Origin: an uncultured Eubacterium sp.
GTDB lineage: Bacteria > Bacillota > Clostridia > Lachnospirales > CAG-274
Length of the DNA stretch: 30,378 nucleotides
Assembly: GCA_900543365.1 (NCBI GenBank)
Contig: UQRG01000006.1
Location: 1-30,378, forward strand
Direction of reading: 5' to 3'
Shown in pieces: positions 7,075 through 14,676 of the stretch (the stretch's first letter is position 1; each line of letters begins with the position of its first letter). Position numbers and translations under genes: made by a program. The notes beneath the pieces are model-generated. The model did not search any database, was not told the DNA's origin, and saw only the letters and a program-made list of their open reading frames with translations.

Positions 7075-8451
7075 ATGCTTAAAGTAAATATTGATGATAC
7101 AATAGCTGCCATATCTACTGCCACTGGCAATGGCGGTATAGGCATTGTTCGCCTTAGCGGAAGTGATGCCTTAAGTGTTGCTGATAAGGTTTTTGTATCA
7201 CATAAGGGAAAAATATTAAGTAATCAAGAAAGCCATACAATTCATTTTGGCAATATTATCTGTGATGGAAAGATTATTGACGAAGTCTTAGTTTCTATAA
7301 TGAAAGCTCCTAACACTTATACTCGTGAAGATGTTGTGGAAATTAATACTCACGGAGGCTATAGAGCTGTTACTGCTGTTTTAAATGCAGTTATTAAAAA
7401 TGGTGCAAGAATGGCTGAACCTGGTGAATTTACAAAAAGAGCTTTCTTAAATGGTAGAATAGACCTTACTCAAGCAGAAGCTGTTATTGACATTATAAAC
7501 GCAAAAACAGATGCAAGTCGTGAGGCTGCTATGCTTAGGCTTGAAGGTAGACTTTCTAAACAAATACATCAGATTAGAGAAGATATACTTATGATGCTAG
7601 CTCATATTGAAGCTGGCATAGACTATCCTGAACACGATGATGAAACTATGACTTACAATATGGTAGCAGAAAATACTAAAAAGGCTTTAACTGCTGTTGA
7701 AAAACTTATTAAGTCTGCTGACACAGGAAAGATTTATAAAGAGGGTATTAAGACTGTTATTTTAGGCAGACCTAATGTTGGCAAATCCTCTCTTTTAAAT
7801 GCTATGCTTGAAGAAGATAGGGCTATTGTAACAGATATTCCTGGCACAACAAGAGATAGTCTTGAAGAAATGCTTAATGTTAATGGTATTCCTCTGAACA
7901 TTATTGATACAGCAGGTATAAGAACAACTGATGATATCATTGAACAAATTGGTGTTGAAAAGTCAAAGAGTCTTGCAGAACAGGCAGACTTGATACTTCT
8001 TATGTTTGACGGAAGCAGAAAACTTTCTGATGAAGATATTGAGCTTGTTGAACTTGTTAAAAATAAGAAAACGATTACGCTTGTTAATAAATTAGATTTG
8101 GAGCAGAAAATAGATTTAAAGGTAATTGAACATTTAGAGCCTATTAATATTTCTGTTAAGTCTGATATGGGTATAAATGACATTTATGAAAAAATAAGGG
8201 AAATGTTTGCTTTTGGTGATATTAATATTAACAATGAAGTTTTAATATCAGGAGAAAGGAATAAAGAAAGCCTTATTAAGGCTCATAATTATCTTAAAAA
8301 TGTTATGGAAACTGTTGAAAACAGAATGCCAGAAGATTTTATTTCTATGGATTTGACAGAGGCTTACAGTGCTTTAGGTGAAATTACTGGCGAAGCTTTG
8401 GAAGAAGATATTATTGATAAAATATTTAGTGAATTTTGTTTAGGTAAGTAG
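7075..8451 (+). CDS. mnmE: tRNA modification GTPase MnmE (TrmE)
   Basis: This 458-residue GTPase works with MnmG to place the aminomethyl-type modification on uridine 34 of certain tRNAs. The N-terminal folate-binding domain occupies about 1-118, with GNGGIGIVRLSG and EPGEFTKRAFLNGRIDLTQAEAV at its end. A helical domain follows, with the G domain inserted from about 220. The G1 motif G-R-P-N-V-G-K-S is at 231-238, with the TTRD switch, G3 D-T-A-G and G4 N-K-L-D. The C-terminus ends F-C-L-G-K, with Cys455 matching the essential cysteine of the family. Length is typical. GGAGG lies 7 bases before the ATG. The usual partners mnmG and rsmG are not next to it; the hrcA operon follows. Confidence 0.97.
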   Translation: MLKVNIDDTIAAISTATGNGGIGIVRLSGSDALSVADKVFVSHKGKILSNQESHTIHFGNIICDGKIIDEVLVSIMKAPNTYTREDVVEINTHGGYRAVTAVLNAVIKNGARMAEPGEFTKRAFLNGRIDLTQAEAVIDIINAKTDASREAAMLRLEGRLSKQIHQIREDILMMLAHIEAGIDYPEHDDETMTYNMVAENTKKALTAVEKLIKSADTGKIYKEGIKTVILGRPNVGKSSLLNAMLEEDRAIVTDIPGTTRDSLEEMLNVNGIPLNIIDTAGIRTTDDIIEQIGVEKSKSLAEQADLILLMFDGSRKLSDEDIELVELVKNKKTITLVNKLDLEQKIDLKVIEHLEPINISVKSDMGINDIYEKIREMFAFGDININNEVLISGERNKESLIKAHNYLKNVMETVENRMPEDFISMDLTEAYSALGEITGEALEEDIIDKIFSEFCLGK

Positions 8452-8461
8452 GTATTACAAT

Positions 8462-8498
8462 AAAAATGGTGTAGAAGATTTTATTCTACACCATTTTT
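8462..8498. terminator. Bidirectional-type terminator after mnmE
   Basis: AAAAATGGTGTAGAA (8462-8476) pairs perfectly with TTCTACACCATTTTT (8484-8498) around a 7-base loop. The A- and T-runs form the stem base, so it can work on either strand. Here it isolates mnmE from the heat-shock operon. Confidence 0.85.
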
Positions 8499-8589
8499 AT
8501 ATGAATTAATAAATAAATTATAAATTTATATGATATAAAACTCGTTAAAAAATTTATATAAAACTTGTAAAATTTTTTATTAAAAACTA

Positions 8590-8618
8590 TTGACAAAGTT
8601 TGGAGGGTGTGGTATATT
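8590..8618 (+). promoter_or_regulatory. Heat-shock operon promoter
   Basis: TTGACA (8590-8595) and TATATT (8613-8618) have 17-base spacing, placing the transcription start near 8625. The CIRCE operator begins a few bases downstream of that point. This fits a vegetative-sigma promoter repressed by HrcA. Confidence 0.85.
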
Positions 8619-8628
8619 ATATTTAAAG

Positions 8629-8655
8629 TTAGCACTCAGCATAAATGAGTGCTAA
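8629..8655 (+). promoter_or_regulatory. CIRCE operator for HrcA
   Basis: TTAGCACTC (8629-8637), a 9-base spacer and GAGTGCTAA (8647-8655) match the CIRCE consensus at every arm position. HrcA binds it to repress the operon at normal temperature. It is also in the 5' leader, where it can form a hairpin in the message. It is the only copy seen; none precedes dnaK. Confidence 0.97.
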
Positions 8656-8700
8656 CAGATAAAAGGATAAATTAATATCTTTTATTTGAGAGGTGATAAT

Positions 8701-9768
8701 GTGAAGCTTAATGATAGAAAAATAAAAATATTGGAAGCTATTATCACTGACTATGTTGCTACGGCAGAGCCTGTTGGCTCTCGAACTATTGCTAAAAGGT
8801 ATGATTTAGGTATTTCACCTGCCACCATTCGTAATGAAATGAGTGACCTTGAAGAATTGGGACTTATTGAACAGCCCCATACTTCAGCAGGAAGAATACC
8901 TTCTCAAATGGGCTATAGAATGTATGTTGACAATATGATGCACAAAAGAGTCCTAACAAGTGAAGAAGTTGAATTTCTTAAAAATGCAATTTCTCTAAAT
9001 GTTGACCGAATTGAGTATCTTATGCAACAGACGGCTAAAGCACTTTCAATGCTTACTAACTATACTACTATAGTTACTGAGCCTAAAAGTACTAGAGTAA
9101 AAATAAAACATATTCAGCTTGTGCCTATTGATAATAATACAGTTGCTGCAGTTGTTGTAACTGATAGTAAAGCTATTAAAAATCATATTATAAAGGCAAA
9201 TTCAATACCTGATATGGAGGGTCTTTATAATATATCAAATGAAATAAATAATATTATAATTGACTATGCTTTAGATGATATTGATGCAGAAGCAACTACT
9301 AAACTTATAAATAAGTTTAGCGATTATCAGGAACTTATTGCTAAAGTATTTAAGGCTATTGTTTCAACGGTTCAACAGGAAGAAGATACACATCTTTATA
9401 CAAGTGGTGTTAAAAATCTTCTGGGTTTTCCGGAATTTAGTGATATTCAGAAGGCAAGAAATATTTTTCAAGCCTTTGAAGAAAAAGATATGCTCATAAC
9501 CCTTTTAGGTAAGGGTGATGATACAACTGCTGATAAAATTCAAATTTTAATTGGTGGTGAAAACAAAATGGAGGAGTTGAAGGATTGCAGTATTGTCAAG
9601 GCAAACTATAGGTTTGGCAGCAATTCAGTAGGGAAAATAGGCATTATTGGCCCTACAAGAATGAATTATTCACAGACGGTATCTGTACTAGATGAAATTG
9701 TTAAAAAGCTTGACACTATGATTGATGCTATGCTTGACAATGGAGATGATGGAGGCTATGATGGATAG
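8701..9768 (+). CDS. hrcA: Heat-inducible transcription repressor HrcA
   Basis: This repressor of class I heat-shock genes binds the CIRCE element 46 bases upstream of its own start. The N-terminal winged-helix domain covers about 1-70 (DRKIKILEAIITDYV, EPVGSRTIAKR, SPATIRNEMSDLEELGLI, then TSAGRIPSQMGYRMYVD). A GAF-like domain and dimer region follow, ending with GPTRMNYSQTVSVLDE. I chose GTG at 8701 (355 residues) because AGAGGTG lies 5-6 bases before it. An in-frame TTG at 8686 would add five residues without a site at proper distance, and the ATG at 8699 is followed at once by TGA. It overlaps grpE by 8 bases. Confidence 0.95.
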   Translation: MKLNDRKIKILEAIITDYVATAEPVGSRTIAKRYDLGISPATIRNEMSDLEELGLIEQPHTSAGRIPSQMGYRMYVDNMMHKRVLTSEEVEFLKNAISLNVDRIEYLMQQTAKALSMLTNYTTIVTEPKSTRVKIKHIQLVPIDNNTVAAVVVTDSKAIKNHIIKANSIPDMEGLYNISNEINNIIIDYALDDIDAEATTKLINKFSDYQELIAKVFKAIVSTVQQEEDTHLYTSGVKNLLGFPEFSDIQKARNIFQAFEEKDMLITLLGKGDDTTADKIQILIGGENKMEELKDCSIVKANYRFGSNSVGKIGIIGPTRMNYSQTVSVLDEIVKKLDTMIDAMLDNGDDGGYDG

Positions 9769-10345
9769 TAATTTGGATAAAGAAAAAATGGAAGAAACTG
9801 TTGAAAATGCAGAAGAAGTAAAAGAGGAAACAGTGGAAACTGTTGAAGAAGTAAAAGAAGAGGCTACTGAAACTGATGAAAAAACTCAAGAGGAAACTCT
9901 TGAAGAAAAGCTTGTTAAAGCAGAAGAACAGGTTAAGGAAGCACAGGATAAGTGGTTAAGACAGCTTGCTGAATTTGAAAACTTTAGAAAAAGAACAAAT
10001 CAAGAAAAGCAAGGTATGTATAATAACGGTGTAAGAGATACTATTGAGAAGTTCTTGCCAGTTGTTGATAACTTTGAAAGAGCTGTTGCGGCTACTGAAG
10101 ATAAAGAAAGCAGCACTTATAAGGGTATTGAAATGATATTAAAGCAGATGCTTGATGTAATGAAAGCAATAGGTGTTGAAGAAATACCTGCTGAGGGTGA
10201 ACTTTTTGACCCTAATGTTCACGCTGCTGTAATGCATATTGAAGATGAAAGCTGTGATGATAATGTTGTTGTGGAGGTATTCCAAAAGGGATATAAGCAC
10301 GGTGACAAAGTAATCAGACCTGCTATGGTTAAAGTTGCTAATTAG
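9761..10345 (+). CDS. grpE: Nucleotide exchange factor GrpE
   Basis: This 194-residue cochaperone releases ADP from DnaK. The first ~60 residues are strongly acidic, with Glu/Val/Lys heptad-like repeats, leading into the long dimerising helix (LVKAEEQVKEAQDKWLRQLAEFENFRKRTNQ). The C-terminal beta domain carries PVVDNFERA, GVEEIPAEGELFDPNVHAAVMH and the closing QKGYKHGDKVIRPAMVKV, all family hallmarks. The start at 9761 is preferred because GGAGG (9751-9755) lies 5 bases before it; an adjacent ATG at 9758 is too close. The gene begins inside hrcA, so the two are translationally coupled. Confidence 0.96.
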   Translation: MDSNLDKEKMEETVENAEEVKEETVETVEEVKEEATETDEKTQEETLEEKLVKAEEQVKEAQDKWLRQLAEFENFRKRTNQEKQGMYNNGVRDTIEKFLPVVDNFERAVAATEDKESSTYKGIEMILKQMLDVMKAIGVEEIPAEGELFDPNVHAAVMHIEDESCDDNVVVEVFQKGYKHGDKVIRPAMVKVAN

Positions 10346-10365
10346 TAATCATTAACAACAATTTT

Positions 10366-10409
10366 CAGAGGTATATCCTCTGTTGACATATAAAAAAGTG
10401 GTATATTTT
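10366..10409 (+). promoter_or_regulatory. Hairpin and possible weak internal promoter before dnaK
   Basis: CAGAGG (10366-10371) pairs with CCTCTG (10377-10382). TTGACA follows at 10383-10388, with TATATT at 10402-10407 or TATTTT at 10404-10409. The spacing is only 13-15 bases, shorter than optimal, so promoter activity is uncertain. The hairpin has no T-tract and may be a processing or stability element. Confidence 0.35.
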
Positions 10410-10432
10410 GAATTAAAAAAGGAGAGAGAATA

Positions 10433-12271
10433 ATGGGAAAGATTATTGGTATTGATTTAGGTACAACAAATTCATGTGTAGCTGTTATGGAAGGTGGTCA
10501 GCCAACTGTTATTACTAATGCAGAGGGCGAAAGAACTACTCCTTCTATTGTAGGTTTTACAAAGAGTGGTGAAAGATTAGTAGGTGAAACTGCTAAGCGT
10601 CAGGCTGTTACTAATGTAGATGGTACAGTTATTTCTATTAAAAGACATATGGGTGAAGATTACAAGTTTAATAATGATGGTAAGCAGTATTCACCACAGG
10701 AAATTTCAGCAATGATTCTTCAGAAGTTAAAGAAAGATGCTGAAGCTTATATTGGTGAATCTGTAACTGAGGCTGTTATTACAGTTCCAGCATACTTTAC
10801 AGATGCTCAGAGACAGGCAACAAAGGATGCTGGTAAGATTGCCGGTCTTGATGTTAAGAGAATTATTAACGAGCCAACTGCTGCAGCTTTAGCTTATGGT
10901 CTTGATAATGAGCAGGAACAGACTATTATGGTTTATGACCTTGGTGGTGGTACATTTGATGTATCTATTATTGAGATTGGTGATGGTGTTATTGAAGTTC
11001 TTGCTACAAGTGGTAACAATCACTTAGGTGGTGATGACTTTGATAAGAGAATTATTGATTATTTAGTAAGTGATTTTAAGGCCAAGGAAGGAATTGACCT
11101 TTCAACTGATAAGATGGCTATGCAGAGATTAAAGGAAGCTGCTGAAAAGGCTAAGAAAGAATTGTCTTCAGCTACAACATCTAATATTAATATTCCTTAT
11201 ATTACTGTTGGTGCTGATGGTCCTAAGCATCTTGATGTAACATTATCAAGAGCTAAGTTTAATGAGCTTACTCACGACCTTGTTGAGGCTACCTTAGTTC
11301 CAGTTCAGACTGCATTAAAAGATGCTGATATGTCAGCTAGTGAACTTTCTAAGGTATTACTTGTTGGTGGTTCTACAAGAATTCCAGCTGTACAGGAAGA
11401 AGTTCAGAAGATTACTGGCAAGGAACCATTTAAGGGCATTAACCCAGATGAGTGTGTTGCTGTTGGTGCATCTATTCAGGGTGGTAAGTTAGCTGGTGAA
11501 GCTGGTTCAGGTGATATACTTCTTCTTGATGTAACTCCTCTTACATTAGGTATTGAAACTGCTGGTGGTGTTGCTACAGCTTTAATTCCAAGAAATACTA
11601 CTATTCCAGTAAATAAGAAACAGATTTTCTCAACTTATGAGGATAACCAGACTGCTGTTGATATTAACATTGTTCAAGGTGAAAGACCAATGGCTAAGGA
11701 CAACAAGAGTTTAGGTAGATTCCGTCTTGATGGTATTGCTCCAGCTCCAAGAGGCATCCCTCAGATTGAGGTTTCATTTGATATTGATGCTAATGGTATT
11801 GTTAAGGTTAATGCTAAGGATTTAGGTACTGGTAAGGAACAGGATATTACAATTACATCTTCAACTAACCTTTCTGATGATGAAATTGATAAGGCTGTTA
11901 AGGAAGCTGAACAGTACGCAGAGCAGGATGCTAAGAGAAAGGAAGCTGTTGACACTAAAAATCAAGCAGACAGCTTAATTTTCCAGACTGAAAAGCTTTT
12001 AACTGATATGGGTGACAAGATTAGTGCTGAGGATAAGGCTAAACTTGAAGGTGAAGTTGCTAACTTAAAGAAGGTAAATGATGGTCTTGTAGCTGAAAAT
12101 ATGAGTGAAACTGATGTTGCTACATTAAAGACTGCTTGTGAAACTTTAAACAAGGTAGTTCAGGAATTCTCAACTAAGATGTATGAGGCTGCTCAAGCTG
12201 CAGGCGTTGACCCTAATGCTCAGGGTGCTGCTGGTGGTGCTGGTGCTGATGATGACATCATTGATGGTTAA
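10433..12271 (+). CDS. dnaK: Chaperone DnaK (Hsp70)
   Basis: This 612-residue ATP-dependent chaperone is cytoplasmic. The ATPase domain (about 1-360) begins GIDLGTTNSCVAVMEGG and contains VPAYFTDAQRQATKDAG, the INEPTAAALAYGL segment, DLGGGTFDVSI and LVGGSTRIPAVQ. The linker DILLLDVTPLTLGIET leads to the substrate-binding beta domain and the helical lid. The protein ends with a Gly/Ala-rich tail and D-D-D-I-I-D-G, close to the conserved acidic C-terminus that contacts partners. Like other Gram-positive DnaK proteins, it lacks a stretch of the ATPase domain present in Gram-negative forms (inferred from the short length). AAGGAG lies before the ATG. Confidence 0.98.
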   Translation: MGKIIGIDLGTTNSCVAVMEGGQPTVITNAEGERTTPSIVGFTKSGERLVGETAKRQAVTNVDGTVISIKRHMGEDYKFNNDGKQYSPQEISAMILQKLKKDAEAYIGESVTEAVITVPAYFTDAQRQATKDAGKIAGLDVKRIINEPTAAALAYGLDNEQEQTIMVYDLGGGTFDVSIIEIGDGVIEVLATSGNNHLGGDDFDKRIIDYLVSDFKAKEGIDLSTDKMAMQRLKEAAEKAKKELSSATTSNINIPYITVGADGPKHLDVTLSRAKFNELTHDLVEATLVPVQTALKDADMSASELSKVLLVGGSTRIPAVQEEVQKITGKEPFKGINPDECVAVGASIQGGKLAGEAGSGDILLLDVTPLTLGIETAGGVATALIPRNTTIPVNKKQIFSTYEDNQTAVDINIVQGERPMAKDNKSLGRFRLDGIAPAPRGIPQIEVSFDIDANGIVKVNAKDLGTGKEQDITITSSTNLSDDEIDKAVKEAEQYAEQDAKRKEAVDTKNQADSLIFQTEKLLTDMGDKISAEDKAKLEGEVANLKKVNDGLVAENMSETDVATLKTACETLNKVVQEFSTKMYEAAQAAGVDPNAQGAAGGAGADDDIIDG

Positions 12272-12292
12272 TTAGAATTTAAATATATATAG

Positions 12293-12320
12293 AGAGTCAG
12301 AGCTACTGCCCTGACTCTTT
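12293..12320 (+). terminator. Attenuator hairpin between dnaK and dnaJ
   Basis: AGAGTCAG (12293-12300) pairs with CTGACTCT (12311-12318), with GC/GC pairing continuing inside the loop. The following TTG-TT tract is weak. It probably lowers dnaJ expression relative to dnaK or marks a processing point. Confidence 0.6.
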
Positions 12321-12356
12321 GTTATGCATTTTGTTGAGAAATAAAGAGGTGAAATT

Positions 12357-13496
12357 ATGGCTTCCAAAAGAGATTACTATGAGGTTCTTGGCATAAGCAA
12401 AGGAGCTTCAGATACAGAAATTAAAAAAGCATATAGAAAAATGGCTAAGAAGTACCATCCTGATGCCAATCCTGATAATAAAGAGGCTGAAGCTAAGTTT
12501 AAAGAGGTTAACGAGGCATATGAGGTATTAAGTGACCCTCAAAAGAAAGCTGCTTATGACCAGTATGGTCATTCTGCCTTTGAACAAGGTGGTATGGGCG
12601 GAGGCGGCTTTAGTGGTGGCTTTAGCGGTATGGATATGGGTGACATATTTGGCAACATATTTGGTGAAGGCGGTTTTGGTGGCTTTGGTGACATATTTGG
12701 TGGAGGTAGCTCTCGTAGGAGAGGTCCTCAGCGTGGTTCAGACTTACAGATGAATTTAACTATTTCATTTGAGGAGTCAATGTTTGGTTGCACAAAGGAT
12801 ATTACAGTTAATGTAAGTGAACCTTGCCCAGACTGTAAGGGTAGTGGTGCTAAGGCTGGTACTACTGCTGAAACTTGTCCTTATTGTCACGGTACAGGTC
12901 AAGAAAAGGTTACTACAAGAACACCTTTTGGTATGGCTCAGACAGTTAGAAGTTGTTCTCATTGTGGTGGCGAAGGTAAGATTATTAAGGAAAAGTGTCC
13001 TCGTTGTGGTGGCAAAGGCAATGTAAATGTTAGAAAAACTGTTAAAGTTGATATTCCTAAGGGTATTGCTCACGGTCAGTCAATTAGAAAGAGAGGACTT
13101 GGCGGTGCTGGTGTAAGAGGTGGCGAAAATGGTGATTTATTTGTTCAAATTCTTGTTACACCTAGTAAGCAGTTCCAAAGACAGGGTAATGACCTTTACA
13201 CAGAGGTAGCTATTGATATAGTTCAGGCATCTTTAGGTGCAGAGATAACAATACCGACTATTGATGGTGAAGAAAAGTATACTATTAAACCGGGTACTCA
13301 GCCTAATACAAAAATTACAATAAGGGGTAAGGGTGCTTATAATGTAAGGAATGAGAGAGCTAGAGGCAATCTTATTGTTACATTAAAGGTTGTTGTTCCT
13401 ACAGAATTAAAGAAAGACCAGAAAGAGCTTCTTGAAAAACTTGGTGATAGCTTTAATGGAACAACTCATAAGAAAAAAGGATTTTTTAGCAAATAA
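12357..13496 (+). CDS. dnaJ: Chaperone DnaJ (Hsp40, type I)
   Basis: This 379-residue cochaperone delivers clients to DnaK and stimulates its ATPase. The J domain (residues 5-70) has the catalytic H-P-D at 34-36. A Gly/Phe-rich region follows at about 75-120 and contains repeated GFGG-type units. The zinc region has all four CxxCxGxG repeats between about 157 and 222: C-P-D-C-K-G-S-G, C-P-Y-C-H-G-T-G, C-S-H-C-G-G-E-G and C-P-R-C-G-G-K-G. Two C-terminal beta domains follow, with RGKGAYNVRNERARGNL. Ribosome binding site AAAGAGGTG precedes the ATG. It is the last gene of the CIRCE operon. Confidence 0.98.
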   Translation: MASKRDYYEVLGISKGASDTEIKKAYRKMAKKYHPDANPDNKEAEAKFKEVNEAYEVLSDPQKKAAYDQYGHSAFEQGGMGGGGFSGGFSGMDMGDIFGNIFGEGGFGGFGDIFGGGSSRRRGPQRGSDLQMNLTISFEESMFGCTKDITVNVSEPCPDCKGSGAKAGTTAETCPYCHGTGQEKVTTRTPFGMAQTVRSCSHCGGEGKIIKEKCPRCGGKGNVNVRKTVKVDIPKGIAHGQSIRKRGLGGAGVRGGENGDLFVQILVTPSKQFQRQGNDLYTEVAIDIVQASLGAEITIPTIDGEEKYTIKPGTQPNTKITIRGKGAYNVRNERARGNLIVTLKVVVPTELKKDQKELLEKLGDSFNGTTHKKKGFFSK

Positions 13497-13505
13497 TTTT
13501 TAATT

Positions 13506-13530
13506 TGGGCAACTTATGTTGCCCATTTTT
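13506..13530 (+). terminator. Terminator of the heat-shock operon
   Basis: TGGGCAAC (13506-13513) and GTTGCCCA (13518-13525) form a perfect 8-bp stem with a four-base loop, followed by five T residues. Confidence 0.93.
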
Positions 13531-13543
13531 ATATTAAAAAAAC

Positions 13544-13577
13544 TTGACATATTTTATATATTAATATAAACTATAAT
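13544..13577 (+). promoter_or_regulatory. Probable promoter of the glycosyltransferase gene
   Basis: TTGACA at 13544-13549 is followed by TATAAA at 13565-13570 (15-base spacing) and a perfect TATAAT at 13572-13577 (22-base spacing). Neither spacing is ideal, so the exact -10 is unclear. The position after the dnaJ terminator and before an isolated gene supports a promoter here. Confidence 0.5.
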
Positions 13578-13613
13578 TAAATGTAATTTTTTGGTGAAAA
13601 GGGGTTATTTAAA

Positions 13614-14543
13614 ATGGATAAAATAGCGGTTTTAATACCTTGTTATAATGAAAGTAAAACAATTAAAAAAGTTGTTGAAGATTTCAAAAGAGTATTGCCA
13701 GAAGCAACTATATATGTTTATGATAACAATTCAACTGATGGTACTGATGAAATAGCTAGAGCTGCTGGTGCTGTCGTTAGATATGAACATCAGCAAGGTA
13801 AAGGTAATGTTATAAGAAGAATGTTTAGAGAAATTGATGCTCATTGCTATGTTATGACAGATGGTGATGATACTTATCCTGTAGAACCTGTACCAGAAAT
13901 GGTAAGAGAAGTTTTGGATAAGAAAGTTGATATGGTAGTTGGTGATAGACTGTCTTCAACATACTTTACTGAAAATAAAAGACCTTTTCACAATTTTGGC
14001 AATTCTATTGTTAGAGGTTCTATTAATATGCTTTTTAAAAGTGATATTAAGGATATTATGACGGGTTTAAGAGCTTTTAGCTATAGTTTTGTTAAAACTT
14101 TTCCTGTTCTTTCTAAAGGATTTGAAATTGAAACAGAAATGACAATACACGCTATCGATAAAAATATGTTTATTAAGAATGTAGTTATTGATTATAGAGA
14201 TAGAATTGAAGGCAGTGAGTCTAAACTTAATACTTATTCAGACGGTTTTAAAGTTCTTATGACTATTGTTAGGCTTTATAAGAATTACAAGCCTTTTAAG
14301 TTCTTTGGTCTTATAGCTTTAGTTTTAATGTTATTATCAACAGGTTTCTTTATACCTATTGCTATTACTTTTATGCAAACAGGTAAAGTTCCTGATTTTC
14401 CTACACTTATTGTTTGTGGCTTTGTAGCTATTGCAGCTATTCAGTGTTACTTTAGTGGTATGATTCTTTCAACTATTGTTAGTAAAGAAAAGCAGGATTT
14501 TGAGTACAAACTTATGACAGTATCAAGATATGAAAAAGAATAA
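13614..14543 (+). CDS. Membrane-anchored family 2 glycosyltransferase
   Basis: This 309-residue protein is a GT-A fold sugar transferase. The N-terminus has the nucleotide-binding strand IAVLIPCYNE and YVYDNNSTDGT. The metal-binding DxD is D83-G-D85 in MTDGDDTYP. The acceptor region includes DIMTGLRAFSYSFVK and GFEIETEMTIHA, typical of polyprenyl-phosphate sugar transferases (DPM1/GtrB-like). Two hydrophobic helices at about 225-250 and 262-285 anchor the C-terminus. It could move a sugar from UDP/GDP to undecaprenyl phosphate; donor and acceptor are not determined by sequence. It has its own probable promoter and terminator, so it is a single-gene unit. AAAGGGG precedes the ATG. Confidence 0.88.
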   Translation: MDKIAVLIPCYNESKTIKKVVEDFKRVLPEATIYVYDNNSTDGTDEIARAAGAVVRYEHQQGKGNVIRRMFREIDAHCYVMTDGDDTYPVEPVPEMVREVLDKKVDMVVGDRLSSTYFTENKRPFHNFGNSIVRGSINMLFKSDIKDIMTGLRAFSYSFVKTFPVLSKGFEIETEMTIHAIDKNMFIKNVVIDYRDRIEGSESKLNTYSDGFKVLMTIVRLYKNYKPFKFFGLIALVLMLLSTGFFIPIAITFMQTGKVPDFPTLIVCGFVAIAAIQCYFSGMILSTIVSKEKQDFEYKLMTVSRYEKE

Positions 14544-14557
14544 AATACATATATTTC

Positions 14558-14590
14558 AAAGGTTGTTACAAAGAGACAGCCTTTTTTTAT
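14558..14590 (+). terminator. Terminator after the glycosyltransferase gene
   Basis: AAAGGTTGT (14558-14566) pairs with ACAGCCTTT (14576-14584) through one G-U pair and a 9-base loop, followed by a long T-rich tract. Confidence 0.85.
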
Positions 14591-14612
14591 TTTTTATTAT
14601 ACAATTTAACTA

Positions 14613-14641
14613 TTGACTAATTCTTACAAAAATCTTAAAAT
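14613..14641 (+). promoter_or_regulatory. Promoter of the SulP transporter gene
   Basis: TTGACT (14613-14618) and TAAAAT (14636-14641) are exactly 17 bases apart. The start codon of the transporter lies about 36 bases further on. Confidence 0.78.
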
Positions 14642-14676
14642 TATATAGAAGTAAAAAATGAAAGGAAATTAAAAAA

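Noticed and set aside
12532..13073. Several overlapping frames within dnaJ
   Set aside because: They are shadows of the Gly-rich and zinc-finger coding region, which is intact in the dnaJ frame.
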